From Eubacterium sp. (GTDB lineage: Bacteria; Bacillota; Clostridia; Lachnospirales; Lachnospiraceae), in the NCBI GenBank assembly GCA_022796875.1, contig JAAWJJ010000006.1:18956-82955 (forward strand): a stretch of 64,000 nt of DNA. The letters are read 5' to 3'. Made by a program: the position numbers and the translations under genes. The notes below the pieces were generated by a model. The model saw only the letters and a list, made by a program, of their open reading frames with translations, made no database searches and was not told the DNA's origin. Shown one piece after another: positions 17,947-27,578 of this stretch (positions are counted from its first letter, which is position 1; every line of letters begins with the position of its first letter).

Positions 17947-18002
17947 AAAAAGAGCCAAAAACCGTTGATTTATCAATAAATCTTTCGATTTTTGGCTCTT
18001 TT
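17947..18002. terminator. Bidirectional terminator between lipoprotein and tmRNA genes
   Basis: AAAGAGCCAAAAA and TTTTTGGCTCTTT form a 13-bp stem around an AT-rich loop, with A runs on one side and T runs on the other. It can end the lipoprotein transcript on the plus strand and the tmRNA transcript on the minus strand. Confidence 0.8.
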
Positions 18003-18009
18003 ACGTAAG

Positions 18010-18350
18010 TGGAGTAGACGGGAATCGAACCCGTGTCCGAAAGCCCTTCCATTGTACTTCTACTATTATAGTCAGTTCTTTTTCATTCCCTCTGCCGGAC
18101 GGAAACGGACATCCTTCCGGTTTTAGTAGCTTCATAATACGCCCATATACGCAAAGCTTAATATATGTCGTTTCCTACATGGTCGATGCCTGACCCTTAA
18201 AGTGTAGGTGCTTCAAGGCAGACAACGCCGCTTAGGCAGCGTATGCTAAATTTCTATCTTCAGCGTTTAATTTTAATTTTGAGTTTTGACGCAGCATCCT
18301 GCGAATAGCTTCTCCAACTTCAAAACCCCCGTCGAAACCTTTACTACCCC
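18010..18350 (-). ncRNA. ssrA: Transfer-messenger RNA
   Basis: About 341 bases on the minus strand. The 5' end GGGGTAGTAAAGG begins the tRNA-like domain. The 3' half contains GGGTTCGATTCCCG (T arm) and ends with an encoded CCA (18010-18012). The reading frame that stops at TAA near 18232 gives a tag ending NAEDRNLAYAA, matching the clostridial tag family. The resume codon is not certain, because the CAAAACTCA region allows more than one reading. tmRNA frees stalled ribosomes together with SmpB, whose gene lies directly upstream. Confidence 0.93.
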
Positions 18351-18420
18351 ATATAATAACAGGCTCCGGCAGAAACCACTTTTTATTCCGCGATCGCCTG
18401 AAATTGTATTTTCCGTTTTT

Positions 18421-18448
18421 ATTATAAAGGAAACGGATCGTTTGTCAA
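18421..18448 (-). promoter_or_regulatory. Consensus promoter of the tmRNA gene
   Basis: On the minus strand a perfect TTGACA (18443-18448) and a perfect TATAAT (18421-18426) are spaced by 16 bases. Transcription would begin about 65 bases before the mature 5' end, consistent with RNase P processing. This is the strongest sigma-A promoter seen in the window. Confidence 0.85.
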
Positions 18449-18489
18449 TATTTTTTATAAATTTTTCACATCAGTTCTGCCGCATCCAT

Positions 18490-18957
18490 TTAATACAGGT
18501 TCCGCACTTTAAAGTCCCTCTCGGCCTCCCGTTTCATATCCTTTTTCGCAATATCCGCACGTTTGTCATAGAGTTTTTTCCCTTTTGCCAACGCGATCTC
18601 TACTTTCGCAAGGCTGCCTTTAAAATACACCTGCAGCGGCACTACCGTATATCCTTTTTCGGCCGCTTTCCCCGCAATCTTTGCAATTTCCGCTTTGTGC
18701 AGCAGCAGTTTTTTCGGCCGCATCGGGTCTTTATTGAAAATATTTCCTTTTTCATACGGACTGACATGCATGCCGTAAAGAATCATTTCACCGTTTTCAA
18801 TATGAAGAAACGATTCTTTGATGCTGCATTTTCCCATGCGCAGGGACTTTACTTCCGTCCCCGCCAGACTGATGCCAGCCTCAAATTTGTCTTCTATAAA
18901 GTAATCATGGTAAGCCTTTTTATTATTTGCAATCAATTTTCTGGTTTCTTTCGCCAT
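18490..18957 (-). CDS. smpB: SsrA-binding protein SmpB
   Basis: About 155 residues. The typical core is visible: [62 protein letters not shown] and the basic C-terminus [24 protein letters not shown]. SmpB binds tmRNA and brings it to stalled ribosomes. The start is set at the Met of MAKETRKL (18957), with AAAGGGGA upstream, which makes the gene overlap the end of rnr by 35 bases. A longer start at 19008 would add a Lys-rich leader untypical of the family. Confidence 0.95.
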   Translation of the reverse strand: MAKETRKLIANNKKAYHDYFIEDKFEAGISLAGTEVKSLRMGKCSIKESFLHIENGEMILYGMHVSPYEKGNIFNKDPMRPKKLLLHKAEIAKIAGKAAEKGYTVVPLQVYFKGSLAKVEIALAKGKKLYDKRADIAKKDMKREAERDFKVRNLY

Positions 18958-21112
18958 CCGTTTCACCGTCCCCTTTACACGTTTCTTCTTTTTCTTCGCA
19001 TACTTCAAAATCGATCGTACGGTTTAACCGGTCCGTTCCTTTCACAAGAATACGCACTTTCTGTCCCAGCTTATAACGTTTTCCGGTCGTTTCCCCTGCC
19101 AGTTCATACGTATCTTCCAGATATTCGTAATAATCGTCTTCCAACGCCGTGATATGCACCATTCCTTCAATCGTATTCGGCAGTTCCACATAAAAACCAT
19201 AATTTGTTACACCAGAAATTACGCCGGTATATTCTTCGCCAATACGTTCCGACATATACTCCACTTTTTTTAATTTTACGGTTTCCCGTTCCGCTTCTTC
19301 CGCTCTTCGCTCCAGGTCGCTTGCCTGTTTCGCCACGTTCGGCAGAATACTTTCATAATGCAGAGTCTTCTTCTCATTCATTCTGCCCCGCAGCGTATCT
19401 TTGATAATCCTGTGAATCTGCAAATCAGGATATCGGCGAATCGGAGAAGTAAAATGACAGTAGTAATTTGCTGCCAGACCAAAATGTCCGCTGCATACCG
19501 CTTCGTATTTTGCCTGCTTCATAGAACGCAGCGTCAGACGGCTGATTAGCCCCTCTGCCTCCGAACCCTCAATCTTTTCCAACAGCCGCTGCAGTTCTTT
19601 CGGATGGATCTCGTCCTGCCCGATATGCAGGCTGAATCCGAAATTATTGATAAACAGCGCCAGTTTCTGTATTTTCTCACTGTCCGGATTATCATGCGTC
19701 CGATACACAAAAGGAATTTCCTGCCAGTAATAATGCTGCGCCACCGTTTCATTCGCGATCAGCATAAAATCTTCTATAATTTTTGTCGCCGCATTCCTGT
19801 CATACGGTTTGATGTCCGTCGGCCTGCCGTTTTCGTCCAGAATCAGTTTCGTTTCCGGAAAGTCAAAATCAATTGAACCTCTGCTGCGCCTCTTTTTACG
19901 CAAAATGTCGGCCAGTTCTTTCATCTGCTCAAACATCGGTACAAAATCTTTGTATTTTTCTCTTTCCTCTTCGTCCTGGACGGTAATAATTTTATCCACG
20001 CTCGTATAAGTCATACGCGCATCTACCTGTATGACGGATTCTACAATTTCATAATCGATGACCGTGCCTTTGCCGTCAATCTCCATCAAACAGCTTAATG
20101 CCAGCCGGTCTTCTCCCTGATTTAAGGAACAGATACCGTTAGACAGCGCATGGGGCAGCATCGGAATCACGCGGTCCGCCAGGTATACGGAAGTCCCTCT
20201 TTTTAACGCTTCCTCGTCTAACGCGCTGTGCTCCTGCACATAATTGGCAACGTCCGCAATATGCACGCCCAGCTTGTATCTGCCGCCGTCTTTTGTCAGC
20301 GAAACCGCGTCGTCCAGATCTTTTGCATCTTCGCCGTCGATCGTCACCATACGTACGCCGCGCAGGTCCCTGCGTCCTGCCAGATCTCCTTCCACAATCC
20401 CCCTCAATGCCGCGCTCTGCGCCTGATTTAACACTTTCTCCGGAAATTCTGTCGGCAGTTCATAGCCTTTGACGATCGACATAATATCGGTTCCCGGATC
20501 GTTGACATGTCCGATAATTTCCGTAACAATACCTTCCGGATTGTGCGTTTCATCTCCATAAGAAGTCAGTTCCACGACGACTTTATGCCCGGTAACGGCT
20601 CCTTTGGATTTTCCTTTCAAAATAAATACGTCTTTATCATACCGTTTATTATCCGGCCTTACAAACCCGTAATTATCACTTGCTTCATAATAGCCGACTA
20701 ACCTTTGCGTCCCGCGTTTTATAATTTCCAGCACCACGCCCTCACGGCGTTTGCCGCCTGCTTCGGGCAGCAGTTTTATCCGCACTTCATCCAGATGCAT
20801 CGCCTGTCCGGCATTGCCTTCCGGGATAAAAATATCCTCATCCATCCCCTCCACGCTGACAAATCCGAATCCGCGCGGGTGCGCCTGATAAATTCCGCAT
20901 AACGCTTTCTGCTTCGCTTTATGGTATTTTCCTTTTTTAGTGGCTTCGATCTTTCCCTCTGCCGTCAGGGCGTCTAATACTTCGTGCAGCGCATCCCGTT
21001 CCCCTTTTGGAATATTCAGCAAAATTGCCAGTTCCTTTGCTTTCATTGGCACATATAGTTCGTCGCAGATTAACTCGTATACAACTTTTTTCTGTTTTTC
21101 AAACGGATCCAT
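18923..21112 (-). CDS. rnr: Ribonuclease R
   Basis: A 729-residue 3'-5' exoribonuclease. It has an N-terminal winged-helix, cold-shock domains ([17 protein letters not shown]), the RNB catalytic domain with [17 protein letters not shown] (metal-binding Asp cluster), the [16 protein letters not shown] motif, and a C-terminal S1 domain ([30 protein letters not shown]). A short acidic tail overlaps the smpB start. RNase R degrades structured RNA, including tmRNA-tagged mRNA, which fits the rnr-smpB-ssrA order. ATG with GGAG upstream. Confidence 0.97.
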   Translation of the reverse strand: MDPFEKQKKVVYELICDELYVPMKAKELAILLNIPKGERDALHEVLDALTAEGKIEATKKGKYHKAKQKALCGIYQAHPRGFGFVSVEGMDEDIFIPEGNAGQAMHLDEVRIKLLPEAGGKRREGVVLEIIKRGTQRLVGYYEASDNYGFVRPDNKRYDKDVFILKGKSKGAVTGHKVVVELTSYGDETHNPEGIVTEIIGHVNDPGTDIMSIVKGYELPTEFPEKVLNQAQSAALRGIVEGDLAGRRDLRGVRMVTIDGEDAKDLDDAVSLTKDGGRYKLGVHIADVANYVQEHSALDEEALKRGTSVYLADRVIPMLPHALSNGICSLNQGEDRLALSCLMEIDGKGTVIDYEIVESVIQVDARMTYTSVDKIITVQDEEEREKYKDFVPMFEQMKELADILRKKRRSRGSIDFDFPETKLILDENGRPTDIKPYDRNAATKIIEDFMLIANETVAQHYYWQEIPFVYRTHDNPDSEKIQKLALFINNFGFSLHIGQDEIHPKELQRLLEKIEGSEAEGLISRLTLRSMKQAKYEAVCSGHFGLAANYYCHFTSPIRRYPDLQIHRIIKDTLRGRMNEKKTLHYESILPNVAKQASDLERRAEEAERETVKLKKVEYMSERIGEEYTGVISGVTNYGFYVELPNTIEGMVHITALEDDYYEYLEDTYELAGETTGKRYKLGQKVRILVKGTDRLNRTIDFEVCEEKEETCKGDGETDGERNQKIDCK

Positions 21113-21215
21113 AATTTCTCCTTTCCGGATTGCTTCCCGCGGTATTTCCTATAATATAAAGTAAAAAAGCCGCTGCTTTTGCATTTCCCACGCATCAGCA
21201 ACAGCTTACTTCCTC

Positions 21216-21264
21216 TTTTGCACATCCAGCCTGTATCTGTTGGATTTTTGCACATCCAGCCTGT
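21216..21264. repeat. Tandem duplication of a 19-base segment between secG and rnr
   Basis: TTTTGCACATCCAGCCTGT occurs at 21216-21234 and 21246-21264, exactly 30 bases apart. It lies between the secG stop and the rnr start and could hold a small regulatory element. It contains the GCACA core of the accessory-region operator but only as direct repeats. Confidence 0.6.
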
Positions 21265-21266
21265 GA

Positions 21267-21509
21267 CTATTGAATAAATCCCATACTCAATACTGCGGCG
21301 GCAGCCATAAAGAAAATAACAAGTCCGGTTGTCAATTTTACCAGATGACCTTCCATAGAACGCCCCTTATTTTTTCCCCAATAGGAATCCGAAGAACCGC
21401 TGAGCGCGCCAAGTCCCTGAGATTTTCCCTCCTGAAGCAATATGATTATTGTTAATGCAGCGCATGCTATAATTAATGCAATGATAATGATGTTCCTTAA
21501 AATATCCAT
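21267..21509 (-). CDS. secG: Preprotein translocase subunit SecG
   Basis: 80 residues with two hydrophobic helices and the SecG signature ILLQEGKSQGLGALSGSS between them. It is part of the SecYEG channel for protein export. The position directly before rnr-smpB-ssrA is the conserved Bacillota arrangement. Confidence 0.95.
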   Translation of the reverse strand: MDILRNIIIIALIIACAALTIIILLQEGKSQGLGALSGSSDSYWGKNKGRSMEGHLVKLTTGLVIFFMAAAAVLSMGFIQ

Positions 21510-21641
21510 GATTCCACCTCCGTCCTACATGAAGCATAATTCCATACTTTTATTAAGATAACACAAATTTTCCTGCATTGCAAGGATAGAATTGCATTTT
21601 TCCCTGTATTTCTTTTACGTCCGGGTTTCCTTTTATCTCAT

Positions 21642-22574
21642 TTATCCCCTGTCATATACCCCTTTAAATGCGTCAAATGTCAGCCGCATCGCTTCCTCCG
21701 GCCGGGAATATTCCAATCCCAGCTCCCGGACGATTTTACTGCCGTCAAACAATTCGCTTTCTTCTTTCCATAACGGAAACGGCAATGGAATCCTTTGTTC
21801 CAACGCTTCTTCCACACGAATATCCATTGTCTGAAAAGCGCGGTCGCTCACTGTCCTCAAAAGTCCCAGATAACGGTCGTATGTCATAATTTCCGGCGCG
21901 CTTAAGTTATATACCGTATTCTGTGCCTCGGACGAATCCATACAAAGCGAAACTGCGTTTGCCACATCTTTTACATAAACCATCTGAAAAGCGCCGTCTG
22001 CGTCAACCGGCCGATACGCCGTGCCCTCCTGTATGATCTGTCTGATAAACCATGATTCGCGGGGTGCATAATTATACGGGCCGTAAATAAATGCCGGTCG
22101 CAGGATCGTATAGGAATTTCCACGTTTTTCCGACTGCTTTTTCAGTTCTTCTTCCAGGCACATTTTCTTATATGCGTACAGTTCCACCTCATCTTCCGGT
22201 TTTTTTGTTTTCAGAGGCGCTTCTTCCGTTTTGCTGACCATAGTCCGCGCATACACGTCCGCCGTACTGAAATAAATATATTGTTTCCACTTAAAAGAAA
22301 GGTTTTCATATAAAAGCGCAATATCTCCCGGCTCATAAGCACAAAAATCAATCACGGCATCGTAAACGGTGTCAGAATTTTCTCCTGACGATATTTTTTT
22401 CAGTTTGTCGGCATCTCTGCGGTCACATACAATCTCTTTGACAGTTCCCAGAGGCTTCATAGAATATTTCCCTCTGTTTAAAAAAGTCAGGGAATGTCCT
22501 GCCCTGGACATCATGATTGAAAATACCCTGCCCACAAAATATGTTCCTCCAATCAGCAACAGTTTTTTTCCCAT
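21642..22574 (-). CDS. NAD-dependent epimerase/dehydratase family protein
   Basis: About 310 residues of the extended short-chain dehydrogenase fold. The nucleotide-binding N-terminus is KKLLLIGGTYFVGRVFSIMMSRAGH, a GGTxFVG variant. The Tyr/Lys catalytic pair is in ELYAYKKMCLEE, preceded by YFSTADVYA. ILRPAFIYGPYNYAPRESWF is the substrate-side motif. The start is at the Met of MGKKLLL (22574), with GGAGG upstream; the longer reading to 22625 has none. The variant resembles reductase or isomerase-like paralogues rather than a specific sugar epimerase. It is a single gene; substrate not assignable. Confidence 0.85.
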   Translation of the reverse strand: MGKKLLLIGGTYFVGRVFSIMMSRAGHSLTFLNRGKYSMKPLGTVKEIVCDRRDADKLKKISSGENSDTVYDAVIDFCAYEPGDIALLYENLSFKWKQYIYFSTADVYARTMVSKTEEAPLKTKKPEDEVELYAYKKMCLEEELKKQSEKRGNSYTILRPAFIYGPYNYAPRESWFIRQIIQEGTAYRPVDADGAFQMVYVKDVANAVSLCMDSSEAQNTVYNLSAPEIMTYDRYLGLLRTVSDRAFQTMDIRVEEALEQRIPLPFPLWKEESELFDGSKIVRELGLEYSRPEEAMRLTFDAFKGVYDRG

Positions 22575-22691
22575 AATAATTTCCTCCCGGTCAGATTTTT
22601 CTTTCAAAGCCAATAGCCAATACATGTAAAATGGCTGTTTTCCTCATTACACGTGAGAATAAACGTTTCATACGCCTAAGGCACTATGCAA

Positions 22692-22722
22692 AAGCACCGA
22701 AAAATAATCCGTTTTTGTGCAT
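22692..22722. promoter_or_regulatory. Accessory-region operator, site A
   Basis: The right half-site TTTGTGCAT (22714-22722) is perfect. The left half is degenerate, AAGCACCGA (22692-22700), keeping the GCAC core at 13-base spacing. It is the weakest of four related sites (others near 33160, 36380 and 46785) and ends eight bases before the -35 box of the DUF4125 operon, an activator-like position. Confidence 0.55.
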
Positions 22723-22730
22723 CCTGAAAA

Positions 22731-22759
22731 TTGTTTTCTGCCGGCAGATTTCCTAATAT
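22731..22759 (+). promoter_or_regulatory. Candidate promoter of the DUF4125-MoxR-LRR operon
   Basis: TTGTTT (22731-22736) and TAATAT (22754-22759) are spaced by 17 bases. Both boxes are weak, which fits dependence on an activator bound at site A immediately upstream. Confidence 0.45.
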
Positions 22760-22795
22760 TTACATATATAAGTTTTTAAAAGAAGAAAGGAGTCT

Positions 22796-23413
22796 GTGTC
22801 TGTGGATGAAACAAAATTATGCCAGAACTGCCTGTCCAGGCAGGATAAAATCCAAAAAATCATTGCCATCGAATGGGCGATGTTCGATTGTGTAAACAAA
22901 GGAAAAAGCCGTGCCTCCTGTCAGGATGATCCCGATACTTTTCTTATCATGCGCCAGTCCCAATTTGAAGCGTGGTCGGACGAGCTGTTGGATTCCTACC
23001 TTTCCGATCTTCTGACGGCAGATGGCAAAGGTATCAATCTCGTCGAATTAAAATATTTATTTATGATGTGCGGACGGAATCTGGATGAAATGATCGCTAC
23101 ATCCAGATATCATTCCGCCGAAGCCTGCCAACTGATAAAAAAGATCATGAATATGATAAACGGCTGGACCATGCAGTTAATCCGGAATTTCCCGCAGTTA
23201 AAATACTGCTCGCGCCCGCTCCGCAGCATTGCTGACAGCGATACGGAAACTTCCATGGAAACCTACCAGAAGAGTGAGCTGTACACTTATTCCGAAGAAA
23301 CGATCCGGCTGTTTTATCAGTATGTGTTAAAGCTTTCCGAAGAAAAGAAGAATCTGCCTCATATGATCGTACGGAATACCGCGCTGTTGAACCGACAGGC
23401 ACAGGAAGTTTAA
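22796..23413 (+). CDS. DUF4125 family protein
   Basis: A 205-residue protein of a conserved clostridial family of unknown function (DUF4125). The hallmark region is IEWAMFDCVNKGKSRASCQDDPDTFLIMRQSQFEAWSDELLDSYLSDL, in which the RASCQDD and SQFxAW elements are family features. The rest is helical. The start is GTG: two GTG codons lie at 22796 and 22802, and AAGGAG is better spaced for the second. It is the first gene of a tight operon, with three bases between its stop and the MoxR ATPase. The TPR and DUF4037 genes at 37.6-39.4 kb are, to my knowledge, from families often found beside DUF4125 genes, so the three may act together. Confidence 0.75.
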   Translation: MSVDETKLCQNCLSRQDKIQKIIAIEWAMFDCVNKGKSRASCQDDPDTFLIMRQSQFEAWSDELLDSYLSDLLTADGKGINLVELKYLFMMCGRNLDEMIATSRYHSAEACQLIKKIMNMINGWTMQLIRNFPQLKYCSRPLRSIADSDTETSMETYQKSELYTYSEETIRLFYQYVLKLSEEKKNLPHMIVRNTALLNRQAQEV

Positions 23414-23416
23414 GCT

Positions 23417-24949
23417 ATGAATATTAAAGAAGCCAAAAACCAGATCAAAAACACCGCTATTGCCTACCTTTCCAAAAATGAATACGGTGAATACCGTATC
23501 CCCCTTTCCAGACAGCGTCCGGTATTTCTTATGGGCGCTCCCGGCATCGGGAAAACGGCTATTATGGAACAGATCAGCCAGGAATTGAATATTGCTTTTC
23601 TTTCCTATTCCATGACGCATCACACCAGACAGAGCGCCCTTGGACTTCCCTGGCTCAGTGAAAAACAATATGGCAGCAAAACCTGCCGGGTTTCCGAATA
23701 TTCGATGAGCGAAATCATTGCCTCCGTCTATGAAAAAATGGAAACGACCGGACTCAATGAGGGGATTTTATTTCTGGATGAAATAAACTGCGTTTCCGAA
23801 ACTCTGGCTCCGGCCATATTACAGTTTTTACAGTATAAAACGTTCGGGCAGCATCGTATTCCGGAAGGCTGGATCGTTACTGCCGCCGGGAATCCACCCG
23901 AATTTAATAACTCCGTACGGGAATTTGACGCCGTTACTTTTGACCGCCTGAAAGTCATTACTGCCGTACCGGATTATCAGATCTGGCGCGAGTATGCTGC
24001 AGCGGCAAATATCCATTCTTCCATCATCAGCTACCTGGATTTAAAAAACGACGATTTCTATTTTGTAAAAACTACCATAGACGGACAGCAGATCGTAACA
24101 CCGCGCGCCTGGGAAGATCTGTCGATCATGATGCGCGTAAGCGAAAAACTGGGCTTGCCCGTAGATAAGCTTCTGGTCGGGCAATATATTCAGAATCTGC
24201 GCATTGCCAAAGACTTTTCCATTTATTACGAGCTGTATAATAAATATAAGCACGAGTATTCAATTGAAAATATTCTGAATGGAAACTGGGACTCCCAACT
24301 GGAAAAAAAAGCAAAATCTGCTCCTTTTGACGAACGGATATCATTAATTGAGATACTTTTGGATCATATTTCTTCCGAAATCCGCTCTTCGAATCAAAAA
24401 CAGGCCGTTTTTCAGACTCTGACTTCCGTTTTCTCCGACATCAGGACAAACCTTGAGGCCGGACAATGCTCCGGCAGCCAAACGGAGGACGCGCATAACG
24501 ATCTTATCAAACATCTGGAACAGGCGCACGCAAATGTCCTGTCGGACTTTCAAACGCAACAGGCTAAGGGGCTGTTGTCCGACAGCCGGAAAGAACTCAA
24601 ACGCAAAGTTCTGGAAAAACTGGAAACCTATATCGTACGCCTGAAACAGTCCTGTAACGCAAACGCAGATTTTTCTGCTCTGAAATCACTGTTTGAGAAG
24701 GATACTGCCTGTTTTAAAGAACAGGCGCGCCTCATCCGGTCACGGCTGGAACAACTTTTTACCTTTGCAGAAACCATGTATGGGGAAGAAAACGAAATCC
24801 TTATGATCGTTTCCTCTTTGACCGGAGATCACGACTGCATCGCCTTTATCCATCAGTTTGGCTGTGAAAAATACAATAAATACAATAAAAAACTCTTATT
24901 TTTTGAGCGTCAGCAGGAAATTGAAAACAAATTACAGAAAGGAGAATGA
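23417..24949 (+). CDS. MoxR-type AAA+ ATPase
   Basis: 510 residues. The AAA+ module is N-terminal, with Walker A GAPGIGKT at residues 40-47, Walker B ILFLDEINC near residue 115 and a sensor-1 Asn in TAAGNPPEFN. PRAWEDLSIMM is the arginine-containing lid region. The C-terminal about 250 residues are helical and unlike standard MoxR, perhaps a partner-binding extension. MoxR ATPases work with VWA proteins to remodel or activate partner enzymes; the matching VWA gene is at 31510-32991. The stop overlaps the LRR gene start (ATGA), so the three genes are translationally coupled. Confidence 0.88.
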   Translation: MNIKEAKNQIKNTAIAYLSKNEYGEYRIPLSRQRPVFLMGAPGIGKTAIMEQISQELNIAFLSYSMTHHTRQSALGLPWLSEKQYGSKTCRVSEYSMSEIIASVYEKMETTGLNEGILFLDEINCVSETLAPAILQFLQYKTFGQHRIPEGWIVTAAGNPPEFNNSVREFDAVTFDRLKVITAVPDYQIWREYAAAANIHSSIISYLDLKNDDFYFVKTTIDGQQIVTPRAWEDLSIMMRVSEKLGLPVDKLLVGQYIQNLRIAKDFSIYYELYNKYKHEYSIENILNGNWDSQLEKKAKSAPFDERISLIEILLDHISSEIRSSNQKQAVFQTLTSVFSDIRTNLEAGQCSGSQTEDAHNDLIKHLEQAHANVLSDFQTQQAKGLLSDSRKELKRKVLEKLETYIVRLKQSCNANADFSALKSLFEKDTACFKEQARLIRSRLEQLFTFAETMYGEENEILMIVSSLTGDHDCIAFIHQFGCEKYNKYNKKLLFFERQQEIENKLQKGE

Positions 24950-26478
24950 GCATGGCCCGCTTCTTCAGTATTCCCGCAAAACAAAAAAACGGTACCCTGG
25001 AAATTACCGGAGCAGACGGGGAAGAAGAAATCCTCATCATTCCCTCCCGCTGGAACGGTTTTAAGGTATCCGGCGTTGCACGTTCGGCCTTTCGCAGTCA
25101 ACAGAAACTGCGGCACGTTACTATTTCAGAAGAAATTGATACCATTGATGTCGGAGCCTTTTTGGGCTGTTCCAACCTGGAAAAAGCGGTTTTACCGGAT
25201 TCTCTTTCATCCATCGCTGCAAACGCTTTCTGCCAGTGTACGCGTTTGAATCATCTGCAGCTTCCGGCCTGCCTGAACCATATTGGAAGCGAAGCGTTCA
25301 AAGACTGCCGCAGCCTTACCGAAATCGCTTTTTCCCATGTACCGCAATATGTCGGCTACGACTGTTTTCTGCACACTCCTCTGGCAGAAATCACCTCGGA
25401 AGGCATCGTACATATTTCAGGAAAGATCCTGCTTTCCTATCAGGGAACTGCCGCCACGCTGACGATTCCCGACGGAATCGTTACGATCGCTGCCGGCGCT
25501 TTTCAGGAAAACGATTCTTTAAAACAGGTAATTTGTCCGCCGTCGCTACGTTTTATCGGCGAAAAAGCTTTTTTTCATTGCAGTTCTTTAAAAACCGTAC
25601 GAGGTCTGGAACAGGTTTCCTGGATGGGAGCTTACGCATTTGCCGAATGTATCCATTTGCAGCAAATTCTGATACCGCTCGCCCTGACTGAAATTCCAAA
25701 TGGAGCTTTTTGCGGATGCAGCCAGGCAAAGCAAATTTATTTCCCCCAAAATCTGTCCCGCATTGGCAGTTTCGCTTTCGCGCATTGCTCTGAAATTACC
25801 GGCATCCTGCTGCCCGAACATGTGGCGTTTCTGGGACGGTCCGCTTTTTACGGATGCAGCCGTTTACAGTCGGTAAAATTACCTTCCGATTTACAGACGG
25901 CCGGGGAAGACATATTCGGAGAATGTTCTTCCCTCTTGCGCCTGGAAACGGAAAAATGGACTGGAAGTTACGGAAATTTCGGTATCCCCCAGCCAATCGA
26001 CCTTATATTAAAAAACAACCGTACACAACAGACGGCTGTTCTTTTCTACTCCGACAACCTGGAACGTTTTACTCCCGGCGGATGCGCCCGGCTGCGTCTT
26101 TCCCTTTTTGACGCTCCGGAATATATTGATTTTACTGAATATGACGACTGCCTGCTGCAGCTTCGCACCCGGACGGATCAGGCGCATTTTATCTTAAACC
26201 GTCTGCTTCATCCGGAAAAACTGTCTTCTGAAAAGCAACAGGAATATGAACGGTTCATCTGTACTTATGCCAGGGAAAGCCTGGCTGTGATTGTTGCCCG
26301 CGATATGGAAGATGCCGCTTATTTCTTATGTAAAAACCGTCTGGTATCTGAAGAAAATCTGACTTTTGCCGTAAATCTTGCTATTGAACGGCAAAAGCCG
26401 ACTCTTCTTCTGCTCTTTATGAATTATCACCAAACACCGGCTTCTGCTGATCCACTAGACGACTTATTTCAATTATAA
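24946..26478 (+). CDS. BspA-type leucine-rich repeat protein, cytoplasmic
   Basis: 510 residues. From about residue 50 to 330 there are repeated LRR_5/BspA units of roughly 23 residues with the pattern IxxxAFxxCxxLxxVxLPxxL, for example FLGCSNLEKAVLPDSLSSIAANAF. The last 160 residues are helical and not repeat-like. There is no signal peptide or transmembrane helix, so unlike most BspA-type proteins it should stay inside the cell. It is encoded with the MoxR ATPase through a 4-base overlap and may serve as a scaffold or substrate adaptor for it, which is inference. Its stop is 10 bases from the stop of the converging activase gene, with no clear terminator between. Confidence 0.85.
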   Translation: MSMARFFSIPAKQKNGTLEITGADGEEEILIIPSRWNGFKVSGVARSAFRSQQKLRHVTISEEIDTIDVGAFLGCSNLEKAVLPDSLSSIAANAFCQCTRLNHLQLPACLNHIGSEAFKDCRSLTEIAFSHVPQYVGYDCFLHTPLAEITSEGIVHISGKILLSYQGTAATLTIPDGIVTIAAGAFQENDSLKQVICPPSLRFIGEKAFFHCSSLKTVRGLEQVSWMGAYAFAECIHLQQILIPLALTEIPNGAFCGCSQAKQIYFPQNLSRIGSFAFAHCSEITGILLPEHVAFLGRSAFYGCSRLQSVKLPSDLQTAGEDIFGECSSLLRLETEKWTGSYGNFGIPQPIDLILKNNRTQQTAVLFYSDNLERFTPGGCARLRLSLFDAPEYIDFTEYDDCLLQLRTRTDQAHFILNRLLHPEKLSSEKQQEYERFICTYARESLAVIVARDMEDAAYFLCKNRLVSEENLTFAVNLAIERQKPTLLLLFMNYHQTPASADPLDDLFQL

Positions 26479-26488
26479 CGGATTGCTT

Positions 26489-27451
26489 TTATTCCTCCAG
26501 TTTTTCATTAGAACCTGCTACCACCGGAATACCGTATCCCTCCTGCATCATATCCCGGATGCGAAGCAGGTTCTCTTCCCAGACGGAACGCTCCGGCATT
26601 TTATACTCCTCTCCCATCGGATACGGTGCTCCGAGAGAATTGTATTTTTCTATCCCCATTTTCCGGTAAGGCAAAAGCTGCACCTGCACCACCGCGTCCC
26701 CTAAACGGTCGCGGATGAACTCCGCCGTCGCCCGGAGATTCTTTTTGCTGTCGTTAATCTGCCAGATGACCGGAACCCGTACCACCAGTTTTACGCCGGC
26801 CCGCGCCGCTTTTTCCATATTTGACAAGATTTGCTCATTCCCTGCGCCGCACCATTTTTTATGCGCTTCACTGTCCATATTTTTAATATCCGTTATCATT
26901 AAATCCGTAACGCCGTAAAATTTTTCCAGTATATCATACGCGCAATGCATACTCGTTTCCACACAGGTATGTATTCCTTTTTGTTTACATTCCTTTAAAA
27001 TCTCCAGCGCAAATTCCCACTGTACCGCTACCTCGCCGCCATTTAAAGTAATGCCGCCGCCGGATTTCTGATAATAGATCTCATCGCGCATTACCTCTTT
27101 CATAACTTCCTCCACTGTCATGATATCGCCCCAGGATTTGATCGCATGGGTAAAGCAGGCCCCTGCGCAATTCATGCAGGAAATACAGGCCGCATTACTT
27201 CCGATAACAATTCCCTCTTCCGAAAATTCCAGCGGTTTTCCGTTCTGCGGGCAGGCTTTTAAACAGGCGCCGCATTTCTCTTTCCCGATACATTTGGACG
27301 GATAAATACCGAGCTGCCGTTTCGGATGGATGCTTTCCGGGTTACTGCACCACTTGCAGTGCATCGGACAGCCCTTTAAAAAAACTTCCGTACGGATACC
27401 CGGGCCGTCGTGTACGGTAAAACGCTGTATATTAAATACAATTCCACTCAT
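26489..27451 (-). CDS. Glycyl-radical enzyme activating protein 1 (radical SAM)
   Basis: About 320 residues. N-terminal FTVHDGPGIRTEVFLKGCPMHCKWC holds the CxxxCxxC radical-SAM cluster ligands. Two further ferredoxin-type clusters follow (CIGKEKCGACLKAC, CISCMNCAGAC), and the GGE motif is LNGGEVAVQ. Such proteins generate the glycyl radical on a partner GRE using S-adenosylmethionine. The partner is the adjacent GRE1, whose stop lies about 120 bases upstream. The annotated start is the ATG of MSGIVFNIQRF. A TTG three codons upstream (27460) is better spaced from AGAGGTG and may be the real start. A much longer reading to 27568 extends into non-conserved sequence. Confidence 0.92.
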   Translation of the reverse strand: MSGIVFNIQRFTVHDGPGIRTEVFLKGCPMHCKWCSNPESIHPKRQLGIYPSKCIGKEKCGACLKACPQNGKPLEFSEEGIVIGSNAACISCMNCAGACFTHAIKSWGDIMTVEEVMKEVMRDEIYYQKSGGGITLNGGEVAVQWEFALEILKECKQKGIHTCVETSMHCAYDILEKFYGVTDLMITDIKNMDSEAHKKWCGAGNEQILSNMEKAARAGVKLVVRVPVIWQINDSKKNLRATAEFIRDRLGDAVVQVQLLPYRKMGIEKYNSLGAPYPMGEEYKMPERSVWEENLLRIRDMMQEGYGIPVVAGSNEKLEE

Positions 27452-27578
27452 TTTTGCCAAATTTTCACCTCTGCCGTTTTGTTTTTCTATCTGAGCTACA
27501 CATTCGTCTACGCAGACACCCCCGGCCGACAGAGCCGTGTCCTGGCGGTCAGGGGTATTATTATACATAAAGTCTGTT

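Noticed and set aside
21216..21264. Fifth copy of the GRE-region operator
   Set aside because: It has the GCACA core twice but only as direct repeats, without the TTTGTGCAT partner, and is best explained by local duplication.
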